Assembly (NCBI GenBank): GCA_947644625.1
Contig: CANRZY010000005.1
Coordinates: 1 to 47,571 of the forward strand
DNA from: an uncultured Pseudoflavonifractor sp.
GTDB lineage: Bacteria > Bacillota > Clostridia > Oscillospirales > Oscillospiraceae
Reading direction: 5' to 3'
Length of the DNA stretch: 47,571 nt
The notes under the pieces were generated by a model, which was not told the origin of the DNA, made no database searches, and worked only from the letters and a program-made list of their open reading frames with translations. The translations under genes and the position numbers were made by a program. Below are positions 8,930 through 17,017 of this stretch, piece after piece. Numbering within the stretch: position 1 is the first letter of the stretch; each line of letters starts with the position of its first letter.

Positions 8930-9029
8930 AGTGGCGCCTCCTATCTATCCAATGATAGGTATAGATTGCCACAATTATGGTGGAATGGAATCATTGATAA
9001 TATAGTTTATATACAGTTATCATTTCATT

Positions 9030-9071
9030 TTTAGAAAAAAATTTGGCGAGGCCCCTTGCCTCGCCAAATTT
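9030..9071 (-). terminator. Rho-independent terminator of the PrsA-like gene
   Basis: A 13-bp perfect stem (9039-9051 with 9059-9071), seven-base loop, followed on the minus strand by a T-rich run. It lies 19 bases after the stop codon of the foldase lipoprotein. Confidence 0.9.
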
Positions 9072-9089
9072 CGACCGATCTTTCTGCTC

Positions 9090-10292
9090 TCAGCCTACCG
9101 GGGGCTCCTTCTCCTCAGGAGTCCCACTCTCCGCGGGCACTGTGCTTTCCGGTGGAGTCTCGCTCTCAGAGGGCGCCTCCATCAGTTTTCCCTCATTGAC
9201 CTGCTGAAGCTTATCGTAAAAGGTCTTGGGGTCCAGTTCATCATAAAGGCTGGTGGTACTCACCACGGCGTTATCCATCCACTCCTGAATGAGCGCATTG
9301 AGCTTATAATCCCCGCCCAGCTGCTCCTTCAGCTCATCCCGGTCCAGTGGAAGCCGAAGAATAATATGATATCCAAACTGGCTCTGGATGGGCTCGCTGA
9401 TCTCCCCCTCCTTAAGCGCCATGGCCCCCTCTTCAAACTCCGCTACCATCTGCCCTGCGTAGATCTGGGTATAGCCATTGGGCATCGCCAGGGTCCCGTC
9501 CTCGTTCCGGCCATCCTCGCTGTGCTCGTTCATCAGCTCGTCAAACAGCTCCGGGTCGTCTCCGGAATCCTTCAGCTGTTCACGAAGCTCCTGGGCCTTT
9601 TGGAGGGCTTGGGCCTTTTCCTCGTCGGAATACTCCTCATAGCCGCTTCCGTCGGCGTTGATCCGGCGGGTGGAAATGAGAATATGCTTGGCGCCGTAAA
9701 GGCCGTTTTCCTCAATAAAGCTGTCCAGATCCTCCCCGGTCACCTCCAGCTCTCCCCGCTGCTCCATCTGATCGGCCAGGGCCTCGTCCAGGTAAGGCAC
9801 AAGGTTGATGGCCCGGAAATTCTCCAGGTCGATGCAAACGCTGTCCAGCCGGTTGCGAAAATACTCCGCGCCTCCCGCCTGATCCTCCAGTTCCTGAAGC
9901 TGGGCCTCCAACTCATCCAGGGCCTCCTGGCTGGGCACGGCCCCACTCTCTGCGGCATGGTTCTCCACCGTCTGGTAAAGCACAAGGGTCTGTAAGGCGT
10001 CCGCCTTCAGGGCGTCCCGCATGGTCATCCCGTTTACCTGCCGGATCCAATCCTCGTCGGTCTCCAGTTCTCCATAATACTTCTGGGTCTCAATGGAGTT
10101 GACCAGCCAGAACAGATACCGTCCCGCCGGCACGTCCACTCCATCCACCGTCAAAAGGGTGGTGTCCCCCGGGATCTCCAGTACCTCCTGAACGATATCA
10201 TGCTCCTTCTGTCCCAGGCCTGGAGTCTTTGGCGTACATCCGGAAAGCAAAGCAGCCGCCAAGAGGCAGGCCACAAGGCTTGTCTTTTTCAT
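9090..10292 (-). CDS. PrsA-like foldase lipoprotein (parvulin peptidyl-prolyl isomerase)
   Basis: 400 residues. Lipoprotein signal with lipobox LSGC (Cys19), so the mature protein is predicted on the outer face of the membrane. Residues about 45-190 are the helical chaperone-type region seen in PrsA/SurA proteins. The parvulin domain (about 198-305) begins with AKHILIST and ends with FGYHIILRL, both family signatures. The last 30 residues are a Pro/Glu/Ser/Thr linker-like tail. Such proteins help exported proteins fold at the cell surface. ATG 10292 has AGGAGGAAG upstream. Monocistronic: own promoter and terminator. Confidence 0.92.
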   Translation of the reverse strand: MKKTSLVACLLAAALLSGCTPKTPGLGQKEHDIVQEVLEIPGDTTLLTVDGVDVPAGRYLFWLVNSIETQKYYGELETDEDWIRQVNGMTMRDALKADALQTLVLYQTVENHAAESGAVPSQEALDELEAQLQELEDQAGGAEYFRNRLDSVCIDLENFRAINLVPYLDEALADQMEQRGELEVTGEDLDSFIEENGLYGAKHILISTRRINADGSGYEEYSDEEKAQALQKAQELREQLKDSGDDPELFDELMNEHSEDGRNEDGTLAMPNGYTQIYAGQMVAEFEEGAMALKEGEISEPIQSQFGYHIILRLPLDRDELKEQLGGDYKLNALIQEWMDNAVVSTTSLYDELDPKTFYDKLQQVNEGKLMEAPSESETPPESTVPAESGTPEEKEPPVG

Positions 10293-10325
10293 ATTCTTCC
10301 TCCTTGATGGGGCGTAATTGAGGGT

Positions 10326-10354
10326 ATTGTACCACTATCTTTCTGTCAAAACAA
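10326..10354 (-). promoter_or_regulatory. Predicted promoter of the PrsA-like gene
   Basis: On the minus strand TTGTTT (10354-10349), 17-base spacer, TACAAT (10331-10326), about 35 bases before the start codon. An overlapping TTGACA lies inside the spacer but is too close to this -10. Confidence 0.6.
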
Positions 10355-10454
10355 TGGTAGAATGGGATCATTTTCAAAAAGTTTTCAATTCTGAAGGTAA
10401 AAATACAGGGACCGGCCAAGATGCCGCCCCCTGTATTATATGGAACGATCTTTC

Positions 10455-10474
10455 GGCGGGGGCAAGCCCCCGCC
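10455..10474. repeat. GC-rich 9-bp palindrome
   Basis: GGCGGGGGC and GCCCCCGCC separated by AA. The GGGGCAAGCCCC core is the same as in the CCCTAC-family palindromes at 34049 and 37620, but the CCCTAC end is replaced by CCCTGC. It lies between two minus-strand genes. Confidence 0.55.
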
Positions 10475-10496
10475 CTGCGATCCGCTTTTCTGAGCG

Positions 10497-10547
10497 CAGA
10501 GGGACGGTTCTTTTGTGTTTTTCCCAGCACAAAAAACCGTCCCTCTG
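10497..10547. repeat. GGGACGGTT palindromic repeat
   Basis: Arms of 21 and 20 bases (10497-10517 and 10528-10547), identical apart from one bulged base, around a 10-base loop. It lacks a T run on either side, so it is not a standard terminator. Hairpins built on GGGACGGTT / AACCGTCCC are, from memory, dispersed in many clostridial genomes as REP-like elements; this was not checked. Confidence 0.75.
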
Positions 10548-10565
10548 ATCTTGGTTTCCGTTTGG

Positions 10566-12479
10566 TTATCCCGCATACTCCGGATAGACCGTCTCGGTGT
10601 CAGGAATATTCTCCGTCTCCCGGGAGCGAAGCAGACCGGTAAGGCCCTCCCGCTCCAGCACCTCCATCATGGCGGTGGCGGAGTTTTGCACCGTCACGCT
10701 CATATGGGCGGAAGAGATATCCCGCTCTCCTGTAGGCTGGTCATAGCTTAGGCTCAACTCAAACTCCAGGTCGGTGTAATAGCAGTTTTTCATCCGCTCC
10801 CGGCCATCCAGCAGGTAACGGTGGATCCGTCCCGCCTCCAGGTCCTCCAAGAAGGCGTCCCACAGCTCCCGGGCCTGCTTCTCCGTCAGGTCGGCGGCGC
10901 CCCGCTCCTCGGTCCTGGCATTGGAGAACCAGGCGGACACCACCGTCTCCTCCTGTTCCTCCATCCAGTTCAGATACATCTTTTTCACCAGTTCCGGCCG
11001 GTTCAGCAGCGCCTGAAGCCGGGCGGCGTAGGAATCAGGGTCTGCCAGGGTCTCCTCGCTGATGGGTACTGTTGAATACCAGCGGCTCTCGTAAGTGGAA
11101 TCCTTCATGGCGTATTCTATCCGCACTCCCGTGCTGGTGCTGGTCTCCCAGCCCTCCGGCGAGGTACTATAGGTTCCGGCATAGGGCCTCTCCAGGTCGT
11201 CCAGATCCTTTACCAATTCCCTATGGATGTCGATAACCTCTGCGATCAGCGCGGGGTCGGTAATATCCACCCCACTGCGTCCGCTGTCATAGGGAGAAAT
11301 CTGCATATTCCCCAGATAGACGCTCTCCACCAAGTCCGCTTTCGGGGTCCACTTCTGATAACCGAAAAAGTCGGCCCTGGCTCCCCCCAGCAGAAGGAGC
11401 ATACAAAGCCCCACCGGGAGACAGCTTTTCCACCCCTCGGCAAAGACCCGCAGGGTCTTTTTCAGGAACATCCTGGCCACAAAGGCCCCCAGTACGGCGC
11501 ACAGACTCACCGCCGCCACAAAGGCCCAGGCTCCCTGCCGGCGGAAGAAGTTTTCATAGAGGACGGTCCCGAAGACCAGCCCCGCACAGATCCCCACTCC
11601 CCACTGGAAGACGGGCCGGACCCAGCCCACGGTAACCACGTCCCCGGCGCGTTCCAGCTGCCGGTGCTGGTAGACTATCACCGCGATAAGGGTAAATACC
11701 GCCCCCAATACAAGGCAATAGCCCAGCGCAATGGAGGTGCCCGCAGCGGCGTAGTAGACTCCCTCCACCGTATCGCCTCTTTGAATTTGCCATATCAAAT
11801 GCCACAGGGGCGTACACCACCGGGTCAGCGGAGAGTAGAACATATCGCTCCCTGCATAGCCCACGAAAAGCACGTTCATGGCGTTATCCGCCAGCATACA
11901 AAGCCCTGCAACCAGACCGTTGAGTACCCCATAAAAAACAGGCAGGGCCAGGATGTGGCCGGTAAACATAGCGCAGCACGCCGCGAAGCAGAAGAAAAAC
12001 ATAGCCACAACAGTATGAAGGACAAACCAGCGAAGGGTCAACGTGGGCTGTAGAGCGCCGAAGGCTCCCTCCACCGCCAGGGCGATAAGGGTCACAACGG
12101 CGTTGGGGGCCAGAAAAAAGCCGAGACCCGTGAGCCAGTTGGTAAGGAACAGCCCCTCCCGGCGAATGGGCAGGGCGTGGAGCATTCCTACCGAACGGTT
12201 ATTCATCAGGTAGAAAAACAAAGCCATGGCCACCAAAAGGCCAAAACCCAACCCCAAAGGTGCCGCCCATGTTGTGGCCGAGAGGATCCTATGGGCAAAG
12301 AGCTGGGATGCAGACATTTTCCGGCTATAACCCGCCTGGGTGAGCAGGTCCATGGGCAGAACAAAAAATTGAATGAGTCCATACCCCACCACCAGGGGCC
12401 AAAACCGGGCCCAGTTCTTTTGAAAAAGGGTCAGGCTGAACCAGCCTTTTTTCTCAGAGGACGATATCTCGAACGGCAT
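10566..12479 (-). CDS. ABC transporter permease of the YtrA-type operon
   Basis: 637 residues. The N-terminal half (about 30-390) has roughly eight to ten hydrophobic segments, as in ABC-2 type exporters. The remaining 240 residues are hydrophilic and acidic, probably extracytoplasmic, and unlike the short loops of ordinary ABC-2 permeases; I recognise no domain there. ATG 12479 is chosen because AGGTGAGG precedes it; an upstream in-frame ATG has a poorer site. It overlaps the ATPase gene by 26 bases. With the GntR regulator and ATPase it resembles B. subtilis ytr-type systems that respond to cell-envelope antibiotics; substrate unknown. Confidence 0.85.
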   Translation of the reverse strand: MPFEISSSEKKGWFSLTLFQKNWARFWPLVVGYGLIQFFVLPMDLLTQAGYSRKMSASQLFAHRILSATTWAAPLGLGFGLLVAMALFFYLMNNRSVGMLHALPIRREGLFLTNWLTGLGFFLAPNAVVTLIALAVEGAFGALQPTLTLRWFVLHTVVAMFFFCFAACCAMFTGHILALPVFYGVLNGLVAGLCMLADNAMNVLFVGYAGSDMFYSPLTRWCTPLWHLIWQIQRGDTVEGVYYAAAGTSIALGYCLVLGAVFTLIAVIVYQHRQLERAGDVVTVGWVRPVFQWGVGICAGLVFGTVLYENFFRRQGAWAFVAAVSLCAVLGAFVARMFLKKTLRVFAEGWKSCLPVGLCMLLLLGGARADFFGYQKWTPKADLVESVYLGNMQISPYDSGRSGVDITDPALIAEVIDIHRELVKDLDDLERPYAGTYSTSPEGWETSTSTGVRIEYAMKDSTYESRWYSTVPISEETLADPDSYAARLQALLNRPELVKKMYLNWMEEQEETVVSAWFSNARTEERGAADLTEKQARELWDAFLEDLEAGRIHRYLLDGRERMKNCYYTDLEFELSLSYDQPTGERDISSAHMSVTVQNSATAMMEVLEREGLTGLLRSRETENIPDTETVYPEYAG

Positions 12480-13356
12480 AATCCTCACCTCCCAGCTCAT
12501 AAATAAAGATCTCCTCCAGCGTCAGGGGCAGGGCGTCCATCAGGATGGGAGAATAAACCGCCAGACGGTTGGTCACCTCATCGGCTTTTCCCCGGACGAT
12601 CAGGGTATGGATCCTCCCCACCTGCTGGACGTTCAGCACCTCCATGTCCTCAGGAAGCTCCGGCAGGTCCCTGGTTTGAAACACCACCTGCATTTTTACC
12701 AGATTCTCCTGAAGATCGGAAAGGCTCCGCTCCACCAGCACCTTTCCGTGGGAAAGGATCCCCACATGGTCGCACACGTCCTCCAACTCCCGCAGGTTAT
12801 GGGAGGATACCAGCACAGTGGTGCCGTCCTGGGCCACGTCGGACATGAGAAGGCTCCACACCTGCCGCCGCATCACCGGGTCAAGCCCATCCACCGGCTC
12901 GTCCAGCACCAGCACCTCCGGCCGCAGACACAGGGCCAGCCAGAAGGCCGCCTGCTTCTGCATTCCCTTGGAAAGCCGCCGGATGGGCCGCTTTTCATCC
13001 ACCGTACGGAACACCTCCCGCAGGGTCTCATACCGCTTTTCGTCAAACCGGGGGTAAACCCCCTTGTAAAAACGGGCCATATCCCGGGTGGAGGCGGAGC
13101 CGAAATAGTAAAGTTCATCAGGGATATCAGCGATCTTTTCCTTTACAGCGGGATTTTCATACACCGTCTGCCCGTCCACCAGCACAAGACCGCTGTCCTG
13201 CTGATAAACCCCGGTAATATGACGCAAAATGGTGGATTTTCCCGCCCCGTTTGGCCCCACCAGCCCATAGATGGCTCCGGTGGGCACCGTCATGGTAAGC
13301 CCATCCAACGCCTTGAAGCCGTCAAAGCTTTTGAATACCGCCTGTACCTCGATCAT
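12454..13356 (-). CDS. ABC transporter ATP-binding protein
   Basis: 300 residues. Walker A GPNGAGKST (34-42), Q-loop in the VYQQDSG area, signature LSKGMQKQ (variant of LSGGQ, about 133-140), Walker B VLVLDEP (about 156-162), and switch His in VSSHNL (about 192-197). The last 80 residues form a C-terminal extension typical of drug or lantibiotic exporter ATPases. It powers the permease encoded next (26-base overlap). Its start overlaps the end of the GntR gene by ATGA, so all three genes are translationally coupled. Confidence 0.95.
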   Translation of the reverse strand: MIEVQAVFKSFDGFKALDGLTMTVPTGAIYGLVGPNGAGKSTILRHITGVYQQDSGLVLVDGQTVYENPAVKEKIADIPDELYYFGSASTRDMARFYKGVYPRFDEKRYETLREVFRTVDEKRPIRRLSKGMQKQAAFWLALCLRPEVLVLDEPVDGLDPVMRRQVWSLLMSDVAQDGTTVLVSSHNLRELEDVCDHVGILSHGKVLVERSLSDLQENLVKMQVVFQTRDLPELPEDMEVLNVQQVGRIHTLIVRGKADEVTNRLAVYSPILMDALPLTLEEIFIYELGGEDYAVRDIVL

Positions 13357-13808
13357 ACCCTGTCCCCTCCTTCCTTAACCTCCGGCCATATCTCCTCCTC
13401 AGGACCGGCCGCCGCCTCCGTGGGGCGCGACGCTCCCGGCGCGCCATTCCACTTCCCCGCCGTCTTCACCCTCCGCTCCAGCTCCCCTGTGGTCATTCCC
13501 AGAAACAGCAACTCCCGGACGGAGGCGTCAAACTGCCGCAGCAGCTCTCCCCTTCTGGCGGTTACTTCCCCGCCGCCTTTGGCGGCAAAGGCTCCCCGCC
13601 CCGGCTCGGAGGTCAGATATCCCTCCTTCTCCAGCGCCCCGTAAGCCCGTTGGATGGTGTTGGGATTGATGGCAAGGCTGGCTGCCAAGGTCCGAACAGA
13701 GGGAAGCTTCTCCCCCTCGGCAATCGCTCCCGTAATGACCAGATGGCGCAGCCCGTCCCTCACCTGTTCATAAATGGGCCGGGCGTCCCGGTAATTGAGA
13801 CTAATCAT
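13353..13808 (-). CDS. GntR-family regulator, YtrA subfamily
   Basis: 151 residues. Winged helix-turn-helix of GntR type at residues about 7-72 (PIYEQVRDGLRHLVITG, then LPSVRTLAASLAINPNTIQRAYGALEKEGY) followed by a short helical C-terminal part, the hallmark of the YtrA subfamily, which lacks a large effector domain. ATG 13808 with GGAAGGGAGAGG upstream is chosen over an earlier in-frame start. First gene of the operon; it very probably represses its own promoter through the inverted repeat at 13889-13909. Pro/Ala-rich tail after residue 125. Confidence 0.93.
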   Translation of the reverse strand: MISLNYRDARPIYEQVRDGLRHLVITGAIAEGEKLPSVRTLAASLAINPNTIQRAYGALEKEGYLTSEPGRGAFAAKGGGEVTARRGELLRQFDASVRELLFLGMTTGELERRVKTAGKWNGAPGASRPTEAAAGPEEEIWPEVKEGGDRV

Positions 13809-13888
13809 GGCCCCTCTCCCTTCCGGCGCGATCCTGTCGCGTCTTCTCATTTCCTTGTGGGAGCGGACGCGGCCGCCCCATTTCAAAG

Positions 13889-13909
13889 TGTATTATCTGC
13901 CTTAGTACA
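13889..13909. promoter_or_regulatory. Predicted YtrA-type operator
   Basis: Inverted repeat TGTATTA-N7-TAGTACA (6 of 7 positions symmetric) located just downstream of the -10 box of the gntR promoter, the expected place for a repressor to block transcription start. Assignment to the adjacent GntR protein is inference from position and symmetry. Confidence 0.7.
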
Positions 13910-13912
13910 GTC

Positions 13913-13941
13913 AGTATATCCATTCCCTTCCAAGGAATCAA
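13913..13941 (-). promoter_or_regulatory. Promoter of the gntR-ABC operon
   Basis: Minus strand TTGATT (13941-13936), 17-base spacer, TATACT (13918-13913). The start point falls inside or next to the inverted repeat at 13889-13909. Confidence 0.8.
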
Positions 13942-13994
13942 GAGGGTAACCCTTACGATAATCTTACGTTTTCCTGTGTTTTTTCTTTTTTCGG

Positions 13995-14023
13995 GTGACA
14001 AACAGAAGCTGAACCGCTATAAT
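13995..14023 (+). promoter_or_regulatory. Promoter of the HD-domain gene
   Basis: GTGACA (13995-14000), 17-base spacer, consensus TATAAT (14018-14023), giving a leader of about 45 bases. It is divergent from the gntR promoter. Confidence 0.75.
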
Positions 14024-14075
14024 AGGACCGAACCGACAGATCTACTCTCTTTGTTTTGTAAAAGGAGGAACTCTT

Positions 14076-14561
14076 ATGCGCCTGATCGATCTCCCAAACT
14101 GGAACTCCTTTTTGGCCTGTCTGGATGGCCTTATGGACACTCCCCAGGTCCAGTCCATGCGCTCCCTGCCCCACCACCCCGGCGTCAACTGCTACGAGCA
14201 TTCCGTCTTTGTCGCCTATGTGGCCTTTCGCCTGGCCCGGCGCTGGGGTCTGGATTACCGCGCCTGCGCCCGGGGAGGACTGCTCCACGACCTTTACCTC
14301 TATAATTGTCACGATTCCTCCGCTCATCCCGGCAACCAATGCCTGGACCACCCGGTCTTTGCCCTGCGTAATGCCAGCGCTCTTACGGATCTCAGCAAGC
14401 TGGAGCGGAATATCATTCTAGCCCATATGTGGCCCCTGGCCCTCCACCTGCCCCGCTCCCGGGAGGCCTGGGTGGTAAGCCTGGCCGATAAGCTGTGCGC
14501 TACCGCGGAGGTAGTCCAGCTTTATAAACGTATGAGGCTCCGGGCCGTTTTGGCCGCCTGA
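14076..14561 (+). CDS. HD-domain phosphohydrolase-like protein
   Basis: 161 residues with the metal-binding HD signature: His42 in YEHS, His71-Asp72 in LLHDLYLYN, and a late Asp in SLADKL (about residue 137). HD proteins hydrolyse phosphate esters, often nucleotides; the substrate cannot be told from sequence. The ribosome site AAAGGAGG lies directly before ATG 14076. It has its own promoter and terminator and is therefore probably monocistronic. Confidence 0.88.
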   Translation: MRLIDLPNWNSFLACLDGLMDTPQVQSMRSLPHHPGVNCYEHSVFVAYVAFRLARRWGLDYRACARGGLLHDLYLYNCHDSSAHPGNQCLDHPVFALRNASALTDLSKLERNIILAHMWPLALHLPRSREAWVVSLADKLCATAEVVQLYKRMRLRAVLAA

Positions 14562-14580
14562 CGAGCCCCTATTTCCTCCC

Positions 14581-14618
14581 AAAAGAGCCTTTTAAAAAAA
14601 GAGGCTCTTTTCTTTTTA
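14581..14618 (+). terminator. Rho-independent terminator after the HD-domain gene
   Basis: Stem AAAAGAGCC (14581-14589) with GGCTCTTTT (14603-14611), followed by CTTTTTATTTT. Confidence 0.88.
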
Positions 14619-14624
14619 TTTTCT

Positions 14625-14653
14625 TTGCATTTTTTCCTGTCCTTTGTTATAAT
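14625..14653 (+). promoter_or_regulatory. Promoter of glmU
   Basis: TTGCAT (14625-14630), 17-base spacer, consensus TATAAT (14648-14653), about 45 bases before the start codon of glmU. Confidence 0.8.
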
Positions 14654-14703
14654 GTTTCCTGTGAAAAGTTTTCGGCAGGTTGCCGGAATTGAGGTGAACT
14701 CCA

Positions 14704-15864
14704 ATGGACAGCATGGGCGCCATTGTGTTTCTTGAACGGGACGAGCAGGGCTCTTCCCTCTTTTTTCAGGATATCCTATTTGACCCGGCGGCTCTCTGGC
14801 TGTCGGAAACCCTCCGCCGATCCGGCGTGGAGCGCTTTTTGGTGGTCTGTGGCGACGCCGATCAGGACGCCGCCAGGGCTTGCTTTCCGGAGGACACTTG
14901 GTTTGTCTCTCCCGGCGCCGCCAATGCTCCCGCTCGACTGGCGGAATTTTTATCTCTGGTCCCCGGTCCCCTTGCCGTGGTGACCCGCCCTGTTCTTTTG
15001 GCCGGAGAAGGCACTTCTTTTGCCCTCCCCGGCAAGGAACCCGCCAAGTCTGTATTCACTCTCCGAGGCGCCGCTCTGGCCGCCGCCCTCAAGGATGGCC
15101 GGAGTCTGGAGGAAGCTCTTTCCGCCCTGGGCGATTCCAAGCCCTGGCAGGGCCGGATCCTCCCCTTGAAAGAGGACCTGGCTTACCGCTGCGCCACGGT
15201 GGAGCCTCTGGCCAGAAGTCTGAGCGCAGAACGGCTCCTGGCCGGGGGCGTACGGATCGTAGACGCCGACCACACCTACATAGGTCCCGCCTCCACGGTA
15301 GGGGAGGGGTCTGTCCTGCTCCCCGGCGTGATCCTTCAGGGCCGTACCTCCATCGGAAAAAACGCACTTCTGGGCCCCAATACCACGATCCGGGACTGCC
15401 AGGTGGGCGACAGTGTAAGCGTCAATTCCTCCCAGCTCAGCGAATCGGTCGTCGAGGACGGAGTGGTCATCGGCCCCTTCGCGTACATCCGCCCCCACTG
15501 CCATCTCTCCCAAAAGGTCAAGGTCGGCGACTTTGTAGAGCTGAAAAATTCCGTTATTGGAGAGGGTACCAAAATCAGCCACCTCACCTATGTGGGCGAC
15601 TCCGACGTAGGCGCCGGGGTCAACTTTGGCTGCGGCACGGTCACGGTAAATTATGACGGGGAGAAAAAATTCCGCACCGTTATTGGAGACCATGCCTTTA
15701 TCGGCTGCAACACCAATCTGGTAGCCCCCGTCGCTGTAGGCGACGGAGCCTATACCGCCGCTGGAAGCACCATTACCGAAGACGTTCCCTCCGATTCCCT
15801 GGCTATTGCCCGGAACCGTCAGGAAGTGAAAAAGAACTGGGTCAAAAAGCACCGCAAAAAATAG
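14704..15864 (+). CDS. glmU: GlmU-like protein: intact acetyltransferase half, degenerate uridylyltransferase half
   Basis: 386 residues against about 455 for normal GlmU. Residues about 190-386 form the left-handed beta-helix acetyltransferase that converts glucosamine-1-P to GlcNAc-1-P, with the expected residues: Arg263 (GPFAYIRP), Lys281 (VELKNS), His293 in KISHLTYVGD, Tyr296, Asn307, and NYDG. The first 170 residues should be the nucleotidyltransferase making UDP-GlcNAc, but the LAAGxGTRM glycine loop, the QPLGTAHA-type segment and the GD metal site are not visible; what remains is short and Ala-rich. Bifunctionality is therefore doubtful. GAGGTGA precedes ATG 14704. The gene is followed by prs, the common Firmicute order. 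Confidence 0.85.
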   Translation: MDSMGAIVFLERDEQGSSLFFQDILFDPAALWLSETLRRSGVERFLVVCGDADQDAARACFPEDTWFVSPGAANAPARLAEFLSLVPGPLAVVTRPVLLAGEGTSFALPGKEPAKSVFTLRGAALAAALKDGRSLEEALSALGDSKPWQGRILPLKEDLAYRCATVEPLARSLSAERLLAGGVRIVDADHTYIGPASTVGEGSVLLPGVILQGRTSIGKNALLGPNTTIRDCQVGDSVSVNSSQLSESVVEDGVVIGPFAYIRPHCHLSQKVKVGDFVELKNSVIGEGTKISHLTYVGDSDVGAGVNFGCGTVTVNYDGEKKFRTVIGDHAFIGCNTNLVAPVAVGDGAYTAAGSTITEDVPSDSLAIARNRQEVKKNWVKKHRKK

Positions 15865-15929
15865 CCGGCGCTCCACGGGCAAAAGGAAGGAACACAAAAG
15901 AAATACGAGAGAATGAGAGGATGGAAGCT

Positions 15930-16892
15930 ATGATCGCGCACGGAAAGGATATCAAGATTTTTTCAGGCAACTCCAATCAGGCCTTAGCCCAAGCCATTTG
16001 TGACCACTTGGGCACACAACTGGGTCAGGCCGAATCGGGCCGGTTCTCCGATGGCGAGAATTACTGCTCTATTTACGAGACGGTCCGGGGCTCCGACGTA
16101 TTCGTGGTCCAGTCCACCTGCTCTCCGGTCAATGATAACCTGATGGAGCTGCTCATTATGATCGACGCCTTCAAGCGGGCCTCCGCCGGGCGGATCACTG
16201 CGGTCATCCCCTACTTTGGCTATGCCCGGCAGGACCGGAAGGCCAAACCCCGGGATCCCATTTCCGCCAAGCTGGTGGCCAACATGATTACCACCGCCGG
16301 AGCGGACCGGGTGCTGACCATGGATCTTCACGCCTCTCAGATCCAGGGCTTTTTTGATATTCCTGTGGACAATATGCTGGGAAGCCCCATCTTTGCCCAG
16401 TACTTCCACGAAAAGTTTCTGGGCCAGGAGGAGGACACCATTGTGGTCTCCCCCGATGTGGGCAGCGTCTCCCGGGCCAGGGCTTTCGCTCAAAAGCTGG
16501 GGATGCCTCTGGCTATCGTGGACAAGCGCCGCCAGCGCGCCAACTCCTCCGAGGTCATGAATATCATCGGCGACGTAAAGGGCAAGCAGGTGGTGCTGTT
16601 GGACGACATGGTGGATACCGCCGGCAGTCTCTGCCACGCCGCCCAGGCTCTGGTGGATATCGGCGGTGCCACCAAGGTATACGCCTGCGCCAGCCACGGC
16701 GTTCTCTCCGGCCCCGCCTACGGCCTCATTGAAAAGAGTCCCATTGAAGAATTGATGTTCCTGGACACCATCCCCCCCACCGAACAGGCTAAGCAGAGCA
16801 GCAAGATCAAGTACCTGACGGTGGCCCATCTCTTTGCCGACGCCATCGACCGTATCTATCAGGAGGTCTCCATCTCCAAATTGTTTAACTAA
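15930..16892 (+). CDS. prs: Ribose-phosphate pyrophosphokinase (PRPP synthase)
   Basis: 320 residues. Makes PRPP from ribose-5-P and ATP for nucleotide, His and Trp synthesis. Seen: the flexible region PYFGYARQDRK, metal-binding DLHASQIQGFFDIPVDN (about 130-146), catalytic loop VVSPDVGSVSRARAFA, and the PRPP-binding loop VLLDDMVDTAGSL (about 224-236). ATG 15930 is preferred over ATG 15921 because AGAGGATGG is well spaced for it and too close for the earlier one. It lies 65 bases after glmU and ends at a strong terminator. Confidence 0.96.
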   Translation: MIAHGKDIKIFSGNSNQALAQAICDHLGTQLGQAESGRFSDGENYCSIYETVRGSDVFVVQSTCSPVNDNLMELLIMIDAFKRASAGRITAVIPYFGYARQDRKAKPRDPISAKLVANMITTAGADRVLTMDLHASQIQGFFDIPVDNMLGSPIFAQYFHEKFLGQEEDTIVVSPDVGSVSRARAFAQKLGMPLAIVDKRRQRANSSEVMNIIGDVKGKQVVLLDDMVDTAGSLCHAAQALVDIGGATKVYACASHGVLSGPAYGLIEKSPIEELMFLDTIPPTEQAKQSSKIKYLTVAHLFADAIDRIYQEVSISKLFN

Positions 16893-16908
16893 AGGGTTCC
16901 GCTCCCTA

Positions 16909-16938
16909 CGGGGCAGGGCGATGCCCTGCCCCGTTTTT
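16909..16938 (+). terminator. Rho-independent terminator after prs
   Basis: Eleven-bp perfect GC-rich stem (16909-16919 with 16923-16933) around GAT, followed by TTTTTC. Confidence 0.9.
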
Positions 16939-16967
16939 CGCCCGGCCCATTTTGCGGGCCCTCTTTC

Positions 16968-16994
16968 GGGCGACCGCGAACAGCCGCCCTACAG
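16968..16994 (+). repeat. CCCTAC-family repeat (copy C) upstream of pth
   Basis: Imperfect palindrome beginning GGGCG and ending CGCCCTACAG; the CTAC lies 26 bases before the pth start codon, between the prs terminator and the pth ribosome site. Confidence 0.55.
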
Positions 16995-17017
16995 TATGAT
17001 TTTTCGGGAGGGTTAAT

